The notes beneath the pieces were generated by a model. It made no database searches, was not told the origin of the DNA, and worked only from the letters and a program-made list of their open reading frames with translations. Shown here piece by piece: positions 16,428-25,724 of a stretch of DNA of 64,000 nt. A program made the position numbers and the translations under genes. Position 1 is the first letter of the stretch; every line of letters starts with the position of its first letter. Origin of the DNA: Kitasatospora fiedleri (GTDB lineage: Bacteria; Actinomycetota; Actinomycetes; Streptomycetales; Streptomycetaceae); contig NZ_OX419519.1 in the NCBI RefSeq assembly GCF_948472415.1, positions 3,472,001-3,536,000 on the forward strand. Direction: 5' to 3'.

Positions 16428-17249
16428 GTGGCAGGAAACGGCCAGGAACGGGACCGGCAGGTCCCGGTAGGGTCGGGCGGCGTGGACGACGCGAGCGACA
16501 GGGACGAGCAGGCGGCCGGTCTGCCGTCCGGCGAGCTGGCGGGCGGGCGGGCCCAGCCGAAGACCGACAAGAGCGAGGCCACCCGCGCGCTGATCCTGGA
16601 GACCGCGATGCGGCTGTTCCAGGAACGCGGCTACGAGAAGACCACCATGCGGGCGATCGCCACCGAGGCGGGCGTCTCGGTCGGCAGCGCCTACTACTAC
16701 TTCTCGGCCAAGGAGTTCCTGATCCAGGGCTTCTACGACCGGATGACCCACGACCACGCCGCCGACACCCGGGTCCGGACGGCGGACACCCGCGACTTCG
16801 CGGAACGCCTGCAGATCGCCATCGAGTCCTGGGTCGACACCGCCGCGCCCTACCACGAGTTCGCCGCCCAGTTCTTCCGCACCGCGGCCGACCCGACCAG
16901 CTCGCTCAGCCCGTTCTCCAACGAGTCCCACCCCGCCCGGGCCACCGCCGTCGAGCTCTTCCGCGAGGTGCTCCAGGGCTCCGAACTCGCCCCCAAGCTG
17001 GACGCCGAACTCGTCGACCTGCTGCCCGACGTGCTCTGGCTGCACCTGATGGTCGTCGTCCTCTACTGGGTCTTCGACCGCACCCCCGACACCGAGCGCA
17101 CCCGCGAGTTCGTCCGCCGCTCCACCCCCCTGGTCGCCCGCCTCATCAACCTCTCCCGCTACCGGGTCTTCCGCCCCCTGGTCCGCGACGCCAAGGGCCT
17201 GATCCAGGACTTCGTGCTGCCCAGCATCGGGAAGGGCCTCGTCAAGTAG
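16428..17249 (+). CDS. TetR-family transcriptional regulator
   Basis: Up to 273 residues; an alternative GTG at 16482 would remove 18. The HTH is classical: ATRALILETAMRLFQERGYEKTTMRAIATEAGVSVGSAYYYFSAKEFLI, about residues 50-98. The ligand-binding half is helical (LWLHLMVVVLYWVFDRTPDTERTREFVRR). The N-terminal extension before the HTH is disordered and acidic. It is unusually long for TetR (about 200 typical). Target genes are not clear: downstream is convergent, upstream is the divergent GNAT gene. Confidence 0.9.
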   Translation: MAGNGQERDRQVPVGSGGVDDASDRDEQAAGLPSGELAGGRAQPKTDKSEATRALILETAMRLFQERGYEKTTMRAIATEAGVSVGSAYYYFSAKEFLIQGFYDRMTHDHAADTRVRTADTRDFAERLQIAIESWVDTAAPYHEFAAQFFRTAADPTSSLSPFSNESHPARATAVELFREVLQGSELAPKLDAELVDLLPDVLWLHLMVVVLYWVFDRTPDTERTREFVRRSTPLVARLINLSRYRVFRPLVRDAKGLIQDFVLPSIGKGLVK

Positions 17250-17259
17250 CCCGGGTCAC

Positions 17260-17718
17260 TCAAGTGGCCCGGCCGACCGGGCCCGGGGCGGTGTGGGCGG
17301 CCCAGAGCGGCAGGACGCGCGGGGGCGGGACCGGGCGGGGGGCCTTGCGGACGGTGATCCGGACGGCGGGGCCGTGGAAGACCGGGAACCTCGGCATGAT
17401 CGTCCGGTGCAGGGTGCGGACGGACACCGGCCCCCGGTGCCTGGAGCAGAGCGGGAGGGTGTTCGGCCGCCGCACCGGGACGGGCCGCACCGAGAGGACG
17501 AGCCGGTCCGGCCGGGCGGGGCGCGGCAGCCGCACCGGCCGCACGGGGGTGACGGGGTCGCCCGGGCGGGCCAGCCGGACGACGGGCGGTGCGCCGCCGG
17601 AGCGGTGGCGGCCGCCGGCCGGGGCGGACCCGGCGAAGAGCAGCCAGGCGCAGGCGAGGACGAGGAGCAGGGCGACGAGGACCACGAGGGCGCCCGCCCA
17701 GACGCTGAAAGGGGACAT
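17260..17718 (-). CDS. Hypothetical single-pass membrane protein, Arg/Pro-rich
   Basis: 152 residues from the ATG at 17718, which has AGGAG at 8-nt spacing. One membrane segment near the N-terminus (VWAGALVVLVALLLVLACAW) is followed by about 110 residues very rich in Arg, Pro and Val with no recognisable fold. Topology would put the basic tail in the cytoplasm if the segment is a reverse signal anchor. The good ribosome-binding site and membrane segment support a real gene. The 341 bp upstream (17719-18059) contain no other gene I can support. Confidence 0.55.
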   Translation of the reverse strand: MSPFSVWAGALVVLVALLLVLACAWLLFAGSAPAGGRHRSGGAPPVVRLARPGDPVTPVRPVRLPRPARPDRLVLSVRPVPVRRPNTLPLCSRHRGPVSVRTLHRTIMPRFPVFHGPAVRITVRKAPRPVPPPRVLPLWAAHTAPGPVGRAT

Positions 17719-18059
17719 GTCGGAGTCTCCTGGAGGACTTGGGCCGCACCCCGGGGGCGCGACCGCGCCCACCGGGGCCTCTCGTTCGGCCCGAACGCCC
17801 CGAACGCTAGGAAGAGCAGCGGCAGTTGTCGACCCGCCGGATTCGAACACCCACCTCCGGGCCGCACCCACGTTCACCCCTGCGGGAATCCCGGCCGACC
17901 GGTTTCCCGCAGCTCACCCGCCGTTCGCCAGAGGTGCGCCGGTCGCGCGCCGATCCCCCGCCACCGCAAGGGTTTTCGACACCCGAGCGGGTGAATCGCG
18001 GAGTATCCGGGTTGACGTTCCGCCGCGCGACGGGAACCGGGCGAGGACGGGAGCGGGGG

Positions 18060-19352
18060 TCAGAAGCCGTCCGGGTTCCACGGGGCGCGGGCGGTGCGCA
18101 GCAGGGTGTCGGCCCGGACGGCCGCGCCCGGGGTGTGCTCGGTGAGCAGCGCGGCGTCGGCGAGCCGGGCCGCGCTACCGCCGCCGAGGTAGAGGCCGCC
18201 GAGCCGGGAGACGTCGAGCGCGAGGTCGGCGGGGTCCTCGGTGCGGGTGATCCGGCCGGTGCCGTCGGCGGCGGTCTCCAGCGCCCAGCGCCCGGCCGTC
18301 CAGCCCTCGCGGTCGGCGACGTCCAGCACCAGGCGGCCGGGGGCCTCGTAGCGGCGGGCGGCGAACGCGGCGGGCAGGTCGAGCAGCCGCAGCCAGGTGA
18401 AGTCGGCGGTCTCCTCGTGCGGCTTGGCGCCGCGCGGGTCGTTGAGCAGCAGCGGCAGCACGTCCCCGGGGCCGAGGTGGGGGGCGATCACCTGGCGCAC
18501 CCAGTCGACCGAGAAGGCGTACGCCCAGAGCGCGTTGGCGGTCTTCCGGTCCAGCGCGAGGAAGTCCCGGACGGTCAGCGGGCAGTCGGGGTACGCGCCG
18601 TCCCACTTGTCCTCGACGGTGTAGTTGATCATGCCGGTGAGGGTGCCGTCGGCGGTGCGGTGGAAGGCGGTGAAGCCCTGCTTCCAGTCGAAGCCGGGCA
18701 GGTCGAGCTCACCCGTCCGCAGTCGCCACCAGGCGTCGGAGCGACCGATCGCGCCGGGCTGGGTGGGGCGCCAGCGCTCGTGCAGGTCGGGGCCGAACTT
18801 GGCGAACTCCTCCAGGGTGGCGAAGTCGATCCGGTGGCCCTCGTGCACCGGCAGCCCGGACCGGACGCCGCCGGAGCGCAGCACGTCGACCCGCCAGCCC
18901 GCCAGCGGGACGGCCGAGCCGAAGCCGAACCGGCCGTAGATGTTGTGCTCGGCGGCGATCAGGATGGCGGCGGCCGAACCGCGCTCGCGGGCGGCGGCCA
19001 GGTCGTGCCGCATCATGCCGCTGAGCAGGCCGCGCCGGCGGTGGGTGGAGTTGACCGTGACGCCGGTGATCGCGTCGACCGGCAGCAGCTCCCCGCCGGG
19101 CACCGTCAGCCCGGTGTCGAAGCTGCGGAAGGTCGCGACGCAGCGCGGCCGGTCCGCCTCCGGGACCTCGTGGTCGAAGGCCGCCAGCATCCGCCCCGGC
19201 TCGAACAGCAGCTCACGCCACTCCGTCGCCGGGGCGACGTGCGGGCGCATGAACCCGAGCGAGACCGCCCGGTCCCAGTCGGCCAGCTCCTCGTGGGTGA
19301 TCGGCCGGATCTCGATGCCCCGGTGGGGGCCCTGCTGCGCGTCGTTGCCCAT
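18060..19352 (-). CDS. Eis-like GNAT acetyltransferase with sterol-carrier-like C-terminus
   Basis: 430 residues from the ATG at 19352; Eis-family proteins are usually about 400-420. The N-terminal GNAT domain contains ITGVTVNSTHRRRGLLSGMMRHDLAAARERG (V/I-x-V-x-x-x-x-R-R-x-G-x-L) and NIYGRFGFGSA, the middle is a second GNAT-like fold, and the C-terminal 100 residues are SCP2-like. The protein ends in a Phe (NPDGF), the C-terminal carboxylate position used as catalytic base in Eis. Mycobacterial Eis acetylates aminoglycosides at several amines; the streptomycete substrate is unknown. Confidence 0.88.
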   Translation of the reverse strand: MGNDAQQGPHRGIEIRPITHEELADWDRAVSLGFMRPHVAPATEWRELLFEPGRMLAAFDHEVPEADRPRCVATFRSFDTGLTVPGGELLPVDAITGVTVNSTHRRRGLLSGMMRHDLAAARERGSAAAILIAAEHNIYGRFGFGSAVPLAGWRVDVLRSGGVRSGLPVHEGHRIDFATLEEFAKFGPDLHERWRPTQPGAIGRSDAWWRLRTGELDLPGFDWKQGFTAFHRTADGTLTGMINYTVEDKWDGAYPDCPLTVRDFLALDRKTANALWAYAFSVDWVRQVIAPHLGPGDVLPLLLNDPRGAKPHEETADFTWLRLLDLPAAFAARRYEAPGRLVLDVADREGWTAGRWALETAADGTGRITRTEDPADLALDVSRLGGLYLGGGSAARLADAALLTEHTPGAAVRADTLLRTARAPWNPDGF

Positions 19353-19499
19353 CGGCCCACCGTACGACGCCCCTCCCGGACCGGGCACCCGGTTTTCCCC
19401 CGGCCCGCCTGCCCACCTGCCCACCTGCCCGGCCCCGCCGCGCCCCGCCGCGCCGCACCCCCGCGCCGCACCGGCGGTCGGCCGGTGCCTGCTCCGGGG

Positions 19500-20774
19500 T
19501 CAGGGGCGGGCGTAGAAGTCCGGGCGGCCCATGATCCAGAGGCTGGCCTGCTTGATCGCGGCGCCGGGCCGGGGGGCCTCGATCATCTGGTCGTCGCCGA
19601 GGTAGATGGCGACGTGGTAGATGTCGGCGGCGCGGCCGGTCTTGGTCCAGAAGACCAGGTCGCCGGGCCGGAGTTGGGCGTAGCTGACGGGGGTGGACTC
19701 GGCGTACTGGTCGGCGGCGAAGTGGGTGAGCTGCTTGCCGCCGCGCCGCCAGGCCATCATGGTCAGGCCGGAGCAGTCGTAGCCCTGGGGGCCCTCGCCG
19801 CCCCAGATGTAGGGCAGGCCGACGACGGACCGGGCGAAGGCGAGCGCGGCCTCGGAGCCGCCCGCCGACCAGGCGCTCTCGCGCTGCGGGGCGGCGTGGT
19901 GCCGGACGGCCTGGGCGGCGGCGGCCGCCTCGGCCTCGGCCTGGGCCCGGCGGGCGGCCTCCTCCGCCGCGCGGGCGGCGAGGGCGTCGAGGGCCTCCTG
20001 GCGCTGCCGTTCGAGTTCGACGGTGGTGTCGCGGGCGGTGGCGAGCTCGGCGAGCAGGGCCTCCCGACGGCGGCCGATCTCGGCGACCTGCTGCTGCTGG
20101 TCGGCGACCCGCCGCTCGGCCTGCTCCTTGGCGGTGCGGACGGTCTCGGCGGCGGTGCGGGCGGCGGCCTCGGCGGTGCGGGCCTCGGCGGCGGCCCGGG
20201 AGGCGGCCTTCGCGGTGCGGGTGGCGTCGTCGAGGATCTGCCGGGTCTGGGCGCCGGCGGTGCCGACGGCGGCGGCCCGGCTGGACAGCGAGGCCGTGCC
20301 GCTGGCGCCCAACAGGGCGTTGATCGACGAGAGTTGGGGCGAGGCGCCCTGACGGTACATCTCGGCGAGCAGCCCGGCGGCCCGGTCGACGGCCTCGGTG
20401 TGGGCGGCCTCGGCGGCGGTGGAGCGCTCGGCGGCGGCCCGGGAGGCGTCCCGGGCCCGGCCGAGCCGGACGAGTGCGCCGTTGTACGCCTCGACGGCCT
20501 GTTCGGCGGCCTGCCCGGCCCGGTCGAGCTCGTCCCGGGCGGCGGCCAGCCGGGCCTCCACGGCGGTGGCGTCGGCGGCCTTGGCGTCGGCCTCGGCCCG
20601 GGCCCGGGCGACGTCGTCCGCGCTGGGGAAGCCGGGCTCCGGGTCGTCGGCGGGCGCGGCGGCCGGCAGGGCCGCGGGCGCGGCGGCCGGGGTGGCGGGG
20701 GCGTTCGCGGCGGGCAGCAGCGCGAGCAGGGCGGCGCCGGCGAGGAGGAGGGCGGGGAGGAACCTGCGCGGCAC
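19500..20774 (-). CDS. Secreted NlpC/P60 peptidoglycan hydrolase with coiled coil
   Basis: 424 residues from GTG at 20774 with GAGGGGA upstream. N-terminal signal peptide (RRFLPALLLAGAALLALLPAANA), a long Ala/Glu/Arg coiled coil (about residues 50-280), then NlpC/P60 with catalytic Cys in YDCSGLTMMAW, His in YHVAIYLGDD and the family motif LRPGDLVFW. This is the RipA/Cwl-like layout in which the coiled coil gates the hydrolase. It should cleave D-Glu-diaminopimelate bonds in the cell wall. No c-di-AMP riboswitch is seen upstream, although such genes sometimes have one. Confidence 0.92.
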   Translation of the reverse strand: MPRRFLPALLLAGAALLALLPAANAPATPAAAPAALPAAAPADDPEPGFPSADDVARARAEADAKAADATAVEARLAAARDELDRAGQAAEQAVEAYNGALVRLGRARDASRAAAERSTAAEAAHTEAVDRAAGLLAEMYRQGASPQLSSINALLGASGTASLSSRAAAVGTAGAQTRQILDDATRTAKAASRAAAEARTAEAAARTAAETVRTAKEQAERRVADQQQQVAEIGRRREALLAELATARDTTVELERQRQEALDALAARAAEEAARRAQAEAEAAAAAQAVRHHAAPQRESAWSAGGSEAALAFARSVVGLPYIWGGEGPQGYDCSGLTMMAWRRGGKQLTHFAADQYAESTPVSYAQLRPGDLVFWTKTGRAADIYHVAIYLGDDQMIEAPRPGAAIKQASLWIMGRPDFYARP

Positions 20775-21022
20775 GACGTGGTCCCCTCTCGGCGGGCGGC
20801 GACGGGATTCCGACGATCAGCCGGATATCCCATGACGTGACGATCCGGTCACTCCGGTCACGCACCGCAAGATTCTCAGACCTGACGGTGGCTCAGCGCC
20901 ATCGCCATACGGCCGCGCGGGTGAGATGTCGGATTGTGTGAACGGGCAGCCGCGCCGCACCGGGAGGGACGTCCACGAACCTTACCGGTTCGCCGTCGCA
21001 CCACCCCGGTTTTCCACGTCCT

Positions 21023-22003
21023 TCAACGGCTCCCCCGCCCCCAGGTCCGCCCCGGCCCGGTCGCGGTGGTCCGCACCCGCCCGGCCCGGACGGTGCGGCG
21101 GCGGCGCTGGGCCCGGGCCCGCCGCGCCGGGTCGCCGCCGAGCGCCGCCGCGCCGTCCGGGTGCCCGCCGCCCGGGACGCCCCGGCCCGGGCGGCGCCGG
21201 TGGGCGAGCGCCCGGGCGGCCATCCGCTCGGCCACCGCCTGCGCCTTCGGGTGCCCGGCCGGGACCTTGTCGGGCGCCCCGGCGATCAGGTCGAACAGCC
21301 AGGTGCGGGCCCGGTCCGTCCGGGCGTGCAGCCGCCGTTCGCGCCGGACCGCACGGGCCATCCGGCGGGGGCGCCCGGCGTACCGCCAGCGCGCCCAGGG
21401 GCTGGAGGGGCGGGCCAGCCGGATCGCGCCGATCCAGGACAGGCCGGGCACCATGATGCCGAGCAGCCCGGTCCAGACCTTGCCCTTGAGCAGCGCGGCC
21501 AGGCAGACCAGCGCGTTGACCCCGATCACCGCGACCAGCCCCCAGCGGGTGTCCTGCCCGGGGACGACGCCGAGCGGCACGTAGCCGGTGAGCAGCAGCG
21601 CGGTGAGCAGGATGCCGAGGATCACCGCGTCCACCGACTTGCGGCCCTGCTCGCTCCAGTACACGTCGTCGAGGTGCAGGATCAGCGCGAACTCGTCCAG
21701 CACCAGCCCGCAGCCGATGCCGAAGGAGAGGCCGAACCAGTCGATCCAGGGGTGCCCGCCGTCGGTGGCGAAGGTGCCGATGCCGCCGAGCAGCAGGAAG
21801 CCGAGGCCGAACACCATGTGGTGGATGTGCAGCCCGCCGGGGGTGATGTTGCCGGGCCACCAGCGGACCTGGGCGCGGATCATCCGGGTGCTGAACCGGA
21901 TGAACGCGAACGAGGTGATGAATCCGACCAGCAGCAGGAACAGCGGCTGCTTGTGGGCGTCCACGATGTGGTGGCGGTAGCCGTCCAGCAGTGCACTGAT
22001 CAT
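21023..22003 (-). CDS. Conserved integral membrane protein
   Basis: 326 residues. Six or so hydrophobic segments lie in the first 210 residues (PLFLLLVGFITSFAFIRF, HIHHMVFGLGFLLLGGIGTF, FGLSFGIGCGLVLDEFALIL, AVILGILLTALLLTGYV, AVIGVNALVCLAALL, TGLLGIMVPGLSWIGAI). The repeated histidines in GGLHIHHMVFG and the acidic VLDEFALILHLDDVYW within the membrane region could bind metal or form an active site. A Arg/Pro/Gly-rich cytosolic tail of about 110 residues follows. This is a conserved actinobacterial family whose function I do not know. Confidence 0.82.
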   Translation of the reverse strand: MISALLDGYRHHIVDAHKQPLFLLLVGFITSFAFIRFSTRMIRAQVRWWPGNITPGGLHIHHMVFGLGFLLLGGIGTFATDGGHPWIDWFGLSFGIGCGLVLDEFALILHLDDVYWSEQGRKSVDAVILGILLTALLLTGYVPLGVVPGQDTRWGLVAVIGVNALVCLAALLKGKVWTGLLGIMVPGLSWIGAIRLARPSSPWARWRYAGRPRRMARAVRRERRLHARTDRARTWLFDLIAGAPDKVPAGHPKAQAVAERMAARALAHRRRPGRGVPGGGHPDGAAALGGDPARRARAQRRRRTVRAGRVRTTATGPGRTWGRGSR

Positions 22004-22100
22004 CGGGTGGTGCCTCTTCCGGCGGGGGTCGGCGCGGGGTCGACGAGGGAGCGGGGCGCGAGGGTCGGCGGGCGGGGATCGACGAGGGGGTGACCCGGGG

Positions 22101-23822
22101 TCAGAAGCCGCGGGTGCGCTTCGCCGCCCGGCGCGGGAGCAGCACGTGCGGGGTGTCCCGGTCGCTCGCGCCGGGGTTCTTCAGGAACAGCCGGGCCACC
22201 TCGCCGCCGAGGTTGACGCCGATGGCCAGCGCCAGCGCCAGCGCGACCGCCCGGGAGGCGGAGACCAGCCCCGTCCCGGCGTGGCCCTGGGCGAACGCCA
22301 GCATGCCGAGGTAGAGCGCCGAACCGGGCATCAGCGGTCCTATCGCGGCGGTCACGTACGGCAGCGCGGAGGCCGACCGGTAGCGGGCCAGCAGCTGGCC
22401 GAACAGGCCGACCAGGCCCGCCGCCAGGCCGGTGGCGACGATCGCCGAGACGCCCGCGTTCTGCGTGAGCACGCCGTACGTGGTCCAGCCGATCGCGGCG
22501 TTCGCCACCACCATCGGCAGCGCGCGCCGGTCGGTCTGCAGCAGCATCGCGAAGGCCAGCGCCAGCACCACCGCGGCGACCAGCTGGACCGGCGGGTTGG
22601 CGGTGCCGCCCAGGCTCTCGTCCGGCCTGAGCCGGGCGTTGTAGTTGACGCCGACGTACAGCACCAGCATCACGCCGATGACGATGCCCGCGATCAGGTA
22701 CATCACCTCCAGCAGCCGGGCGGCGGCGGTGATGTAGAAGCCGGTCAGGCCGTCCTGGACGGCGGCGACCATGGCCCGGCCGGGCAGCAGCGCGAACAGC
22801 CCGCCGGTGATCACCACCGAGCCGCGCAGGTGCAGTTCGTTGAAGGACAGCAGGATGCCGCAGAGCGCGGCGGGCATCGCCGCGACCACGAACTGGTAGA
22901 ACTCCGGCAGCCCGCGGCGGGCGATCGCGGAGGCCAGCCGGTCGCCGACCACGGCGGTGGTGAACGCGGAGACGAACACCAGCCAGGCCGTGGAGTCGAC
23001 CTGCCCGCCGACCAGGAAGGACGCCGCCCCGGCCAGCAGCCCGGTGGCCACCGCCATCAGCCACGCCGGGTACGGGTGCCGGTTGCGGCGGATGCCGGCC
23101 AGCCGCCGGTACGCGTCGTTGACGGTGACCTGCTCGGCGGTGATGTCGGCGACCAGCTCGTACACGGCGGCCAGCCGGGTGTAGTCGGAGGTGCGGCGGC
23201 GCACCACCCGGTCCGCGGTGACCGGCGGGTCGATCAGCGAGGGCTGGTGGGAGATCGAGATCAGCGTGAAGGTGACCTGCGGTTCGCAGTGGTCGAGCCG
23301 GTACGCGTGCGCGATGCCGAGCATCGCGGCCTCCACGTCCTCGGCGGCCTCGCCGCTGGCGAGCAGCAGTTCGCCGATCCGCAGCGACAGGTCGAGCACC
23401 CGCGGCACGTTGCGCTGGGCCTGCGCCCCGGCGGCGGGGTGCAGTTCGCGGGGGGTGCGCTCGAACGCCGGGCGCTCGGCCATCGGCGTCCGCAGCAGGG
23501 TGCGCATCCGGTCCGGCCAGGGGGCGTCGCCGGGGGCGCCCTTGTGCAGCTCGGCCAGGTCGAGGCCGTGCGACGGGGTGTAGCCGGCCGCGTTCCACTC
23601 CTCGGGCGTCAGGGTGTCCTGGAGGAGCGGGTTGCGGCGGGTCCGGACCGGCTCCGCGGCCTCGGGCGCCGGCTGGCGCCCGAGCAGGCCCTCGGTCTGC
23701 ACCGGCTCCGGCGCGTGCGGCACGCTGACGGTCCGTTCGATCGGCGGCGCGTCCGGCCCGAGCAGCCCCTCGGTGGGCGGCGCTTCCGGCGCCGGCACGC
23801 CCTCCGGCTCGCGATCGGACAC
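22101..23822 (-). CDS. ThrE-family threonine/serine exporter
   Basis: 573 residues from GTG at 23822 with GGAGG at 7-nt spacing. After about 125 disordered residues, an amphipathic region (LDLSLRIGELLLASGEAAEDVEAAMLGIA) and a domain typical of ThrE lead to ten hydrophobic segments, including the double DUF3815-like halves. Family role in Corynebacterium is proton-driven threonine/serine export. It lies 97 bp downstream of the membrane-protein gene start region on the same strand and is divergent from the CDF gene. Confidence 0.9.
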   Translation of the reverse strand: MSDREPEGVPAPEAPPTEGLLGPDAPPIERTVSVPHAPEPVQTEGLLGRQPAPEAAEPVRTRRNPLLQDTLTPEEWNAAGYTPSHGLDLAELHKGAPGDAPWPDRMRTLLRTPMAERPAFERTPRELHPAAGAQAQRNVPRVLDLSLRIGELLLASGEAAEDVEAAMLGIAHAYRLDHCEPQVTFTLISISHQPSLIDPPVTADRVVRRRTSDYTRLAAVYELVADITAEQVTVNDAYRRLAGIRRNRHPYPAWLMAVATGLLAGAASFLVGGQVDSTAWLVFVSAFTTAVVGDRLASAIARRGLPEFYQFVVAAMPAALCGILLSFNELHLRGSVVITGGLFALLPGRAMVAAVQDGLTGFYITAAARLLEVMYLIAGIVIGVMLVLYVGVNYNARLRPDESLGGTANPPVQLVAAVVLALAFAMLLQTDRRALPMVVANAAIGWTTYGVLTQNAGVSAIVATGLAAGLVGLFGQLLARYRSASALPYVTAAIGPLMPGSALYLGMLAFAQGHAGTGLVSASRAVALALALAIGVNLGGEVARLFLKNPGASDRDTPHVLLPRRAAKRTRGF

Positions 23823-24086
23823 GGCGCTTCCTCCACCACCCCGGCCGCCCGCCCGGTCGGGGCCGCCTCCTGGCCTCCACCTTGCCCGATCAGCGGCGAC
23901 GGTGCGAACAACCGGCCGCGTGGGCCCCGCCACCCCGGCCGGGCCGCCGCACCGCCGTCCCGGCCCCGCCGTCGCACCGCCGCCGTGCCGCCGTCGCACC
24001 GCCCTCGCGCCGGTCGGCGGCCGCCCGGGGACATGCGTCGCCCCCTTCCGGGATGAAAACCCGCGAACCGGACACAATGACCGGTT

Positions 24087-25058
24087 ATGAGCGAGCAGCG
24101 GACGGCGGCCGACGGCCCGACGGCGACCGAGGACCCCGGGGACGGCGGCGGCGAGAGCGTCACCACGGTGGTCGTCGCGGGCCTGTGCAACCTCGGCATC
24201 GCCCTGGCCAAGGCCGTGGCGGGCGCGCTCAGCGGCTCCAGCGCGATGCTCTCCGAGGCCGCGCACTCCTTCGCCGACACCGTCACCGAGGTGCTGCTCT
24301 TCCTCTCCCTCAAGCGCAGCACCCGCCCCGCCGACGACAAGCACCCGCTCGGCTACGGCCGCGAGCGCTACCTGTGGGCGCTGCTCGCCTCCTTCGCCAC
24401 CTTCGTCGGCGGCGCGGTGTTCTCGATCCACGACGGCATCCACACCTTCCAGTACGGCGAGGAGCTGGGCAGCCCGGCCCTCTCCTACCTGATCCTGGCC
24501 GTCGCCTTCGTCCTGGAGTCCGTCTCGCTCTCCCGGACGGTGCGTCAGCTGCGCGACGAGACCCGGCGGCTCGACGTCGGCGGCTACCGCTACCTGCGGC
24601 ACACCTCCGACACCGCCGTGAAGGCCGTCTTCCTGGAGGACTGCGCCGCCCTGGTCGGCCTGCTGTTCGCCTTCGGCGGCCTGCTCGGCGCCCAGCTCAC
24701 CGGCGACGCCCTGTGGGACGGCCTGGCCTCCGTCCTGATCGGCGCGCTGCTCGCCTGGGTGGCCTACGTCCTGGCCCGGGACAACGCCTCCCTGCTGATC
24801 GGCCGCTCGCTCCCCGAACGCTACGAACGCGCCATCACCGAGGCCCTGACCGCCCAGCCCCAGGTCGTCCGGGTCCTCGACCTGGTGACCAGCGTGCACG
24901 GCCCCGACGACGTCCTGGTCGCCGCCAAGGTCGACTTCGCCGACCTGGCCACCGCCACCGACATCGAGACCGCCTGCGACCGCGCCGAACGCGCCGTCCG
25001 CCACGCCGTCCCGTCCGTCACCCGGGTCTACCTCGACCCCACCCCGCCCCGCGGCTGA
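24087..25058 (+). CDS. CDF-family cation efflux transporter
   Basis: 323 residues. The first metal site SEAAHSFADTVTE provides HxxxD (His60, Asp64) in the second helix, and LGYGRERYLWALLASF is the conserved third-helix entry. The matching second site in helix 5 (AVFLEDCAALVG) has no His, so metal choice may differ from zinc. About six membrane helices and a C-terminal cytosolic domain of 100 residues follow. It should export divalent metals by proton antiport. CACAAT ends 8 nt before the ATG and no ribosome-binding site is present, suggesting a leaderless transcript. The divergent gap with ThrE (264 bp) contains repeated GTCGCACCGCC elements. Confidence 0.9.
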   Translation: MSEQRTAADGPTATEDPGDGGGESVTTVVVAGLCNLGIALAKAVAGALSGSSAMLSEAAHSFADTVTEVLLFLSLKRSTRPADDKHPLGYGRERYLWALLASFATFVGGAVFSIHDGIHTFQYGEELGSPALSYLILAVAFVLESVSLSRTVRQLRDETRRLDVGGYRYLRHTSDTAVKAVFLEDCAALVGLLFAFGGLLGAQLTGDALWDGLASVLIGALLAWVAYVLARDNASLLIGRSLPERYERAITEALTAQPQVVRVLDLVTSVHGPDDVLVAAKVDFADLATATDIETACDRAERAVRHAVPSVTRVYLDPTPPRG

Positions 25059-25061
25059 CGC

Positions 25062-25616
25062 TCAGAGGGCGGCGGTGTCCAGGACGAGGCCGAACGGTTC
25101 CGGGAGCCGGATCGCCGCGCCGAACGGGTGCGGGCCGTCCACCACGGCGTAGCCGAGGTCGTGCGGTTCGCAGAACAGGGTGCACTCGCGGGCCTGCCGG
25201 TCGACGAGCAGGTAGAGCGGCGCGCCGTACTGGGCGTAGCGCTTGCGCTTGGTGACGCGGTCGGTGTCGCCGTTGGACTCGGAAGTGACCTCGACGACCA
25301 GCAGGGTCTGGTCGGGGGTGAGGGCGGCGGCGCCGAGCGCGAGGTCGTCGGGGACGACGGCGATGTCGGCCAGGTACCAGTTCGGGGAGCCGGGCAGGTC
25401 GAGGTTGCCGGAGCCGCTGACGCAGCCGAGTTCGTCGATCCTCGCGTCGAGTTGCCGCCGGATGCGCGCGACGACGCGCTCGTGGTCCCACATCGGCGAC
25501 ACCAGGACGATCCGCCCTTCGATGACCTGGGCCCACCGGTGGTCGATGAGCTGCACGGCGTACTTCAGCGCCGCCTCGTGGTCCACGTCGCCGTAAGCGA
25601 TCGGCTGCGCAGTCAT
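25062..25616 (-). CDS. Uma2-family (DUF820) putative restriction-like nuclease
   Basis: 184 residues from the ATG at 25616 with GAGGGAG upstream. The PD-(D/E)xK core is visible: NWYLADIAVVPDD supplies the Asp and LLVVEVTSESNGDTD the Glu-x-Val strand, followed by KRKRYAQYGAPLYLLVD. Uma2 proteins are numerous in streptomycetes and their function is unproven. The gene lies 108 bp downstream of the TPR gene on the same strand and 3 bp from the convergent CDF stop. Whether it belongs to the HSP90-TPR cassette is unclear because Uma2 paralogues appear in many contexts. Confidence 0.85.
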   Translation of the reverse strand: MTAQPIAYGDVDHEAALKYAVQLIDHRWAQVIEGRIVLVSPMWDHERVVARIRRQLDARIDELGCVSGSGNLDLPGSPNWYLADIAVVPDDLALGAAALTPDQTLLVVEVTSESNGDTDRVTKRKRYAQYGAPLYLLVDRQARECTLFCEPHDLGYAVVDGPHPFGAAIRLPEPFGLVLDTAAL

Positions 25617-25724
25617 GGCCGGCTCCCTCGCTCGCGTGCGGTCCCCACTGCGGACGCCCCGCCTCCCACCGTACCCGGTCCGGAGCAGCGGCATCCGCCG
25701 TCCGGACCGGGCGGGTGGCCGGGG

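Noticed and set aside
17835..17870. Possible tRNA fragment (T-loop-like ATTCGAAC)
   Set aside because: The T-stem does not pair and no acceptor or anticodon arm is present.
17826..20840. 1000-codon plus-strand frame opposite the Eis and NlpC/P60 genes
   Set aside because: Both real genes on the minus strand are complete with motifs; the opposite frame is a composition shadow.
20775..21022. c-di-AMP riboswitch before the NlpC/P60 gene
   Set aside because: Such genes sometimes have one, but the conserved riboswitch blocks are not visible.
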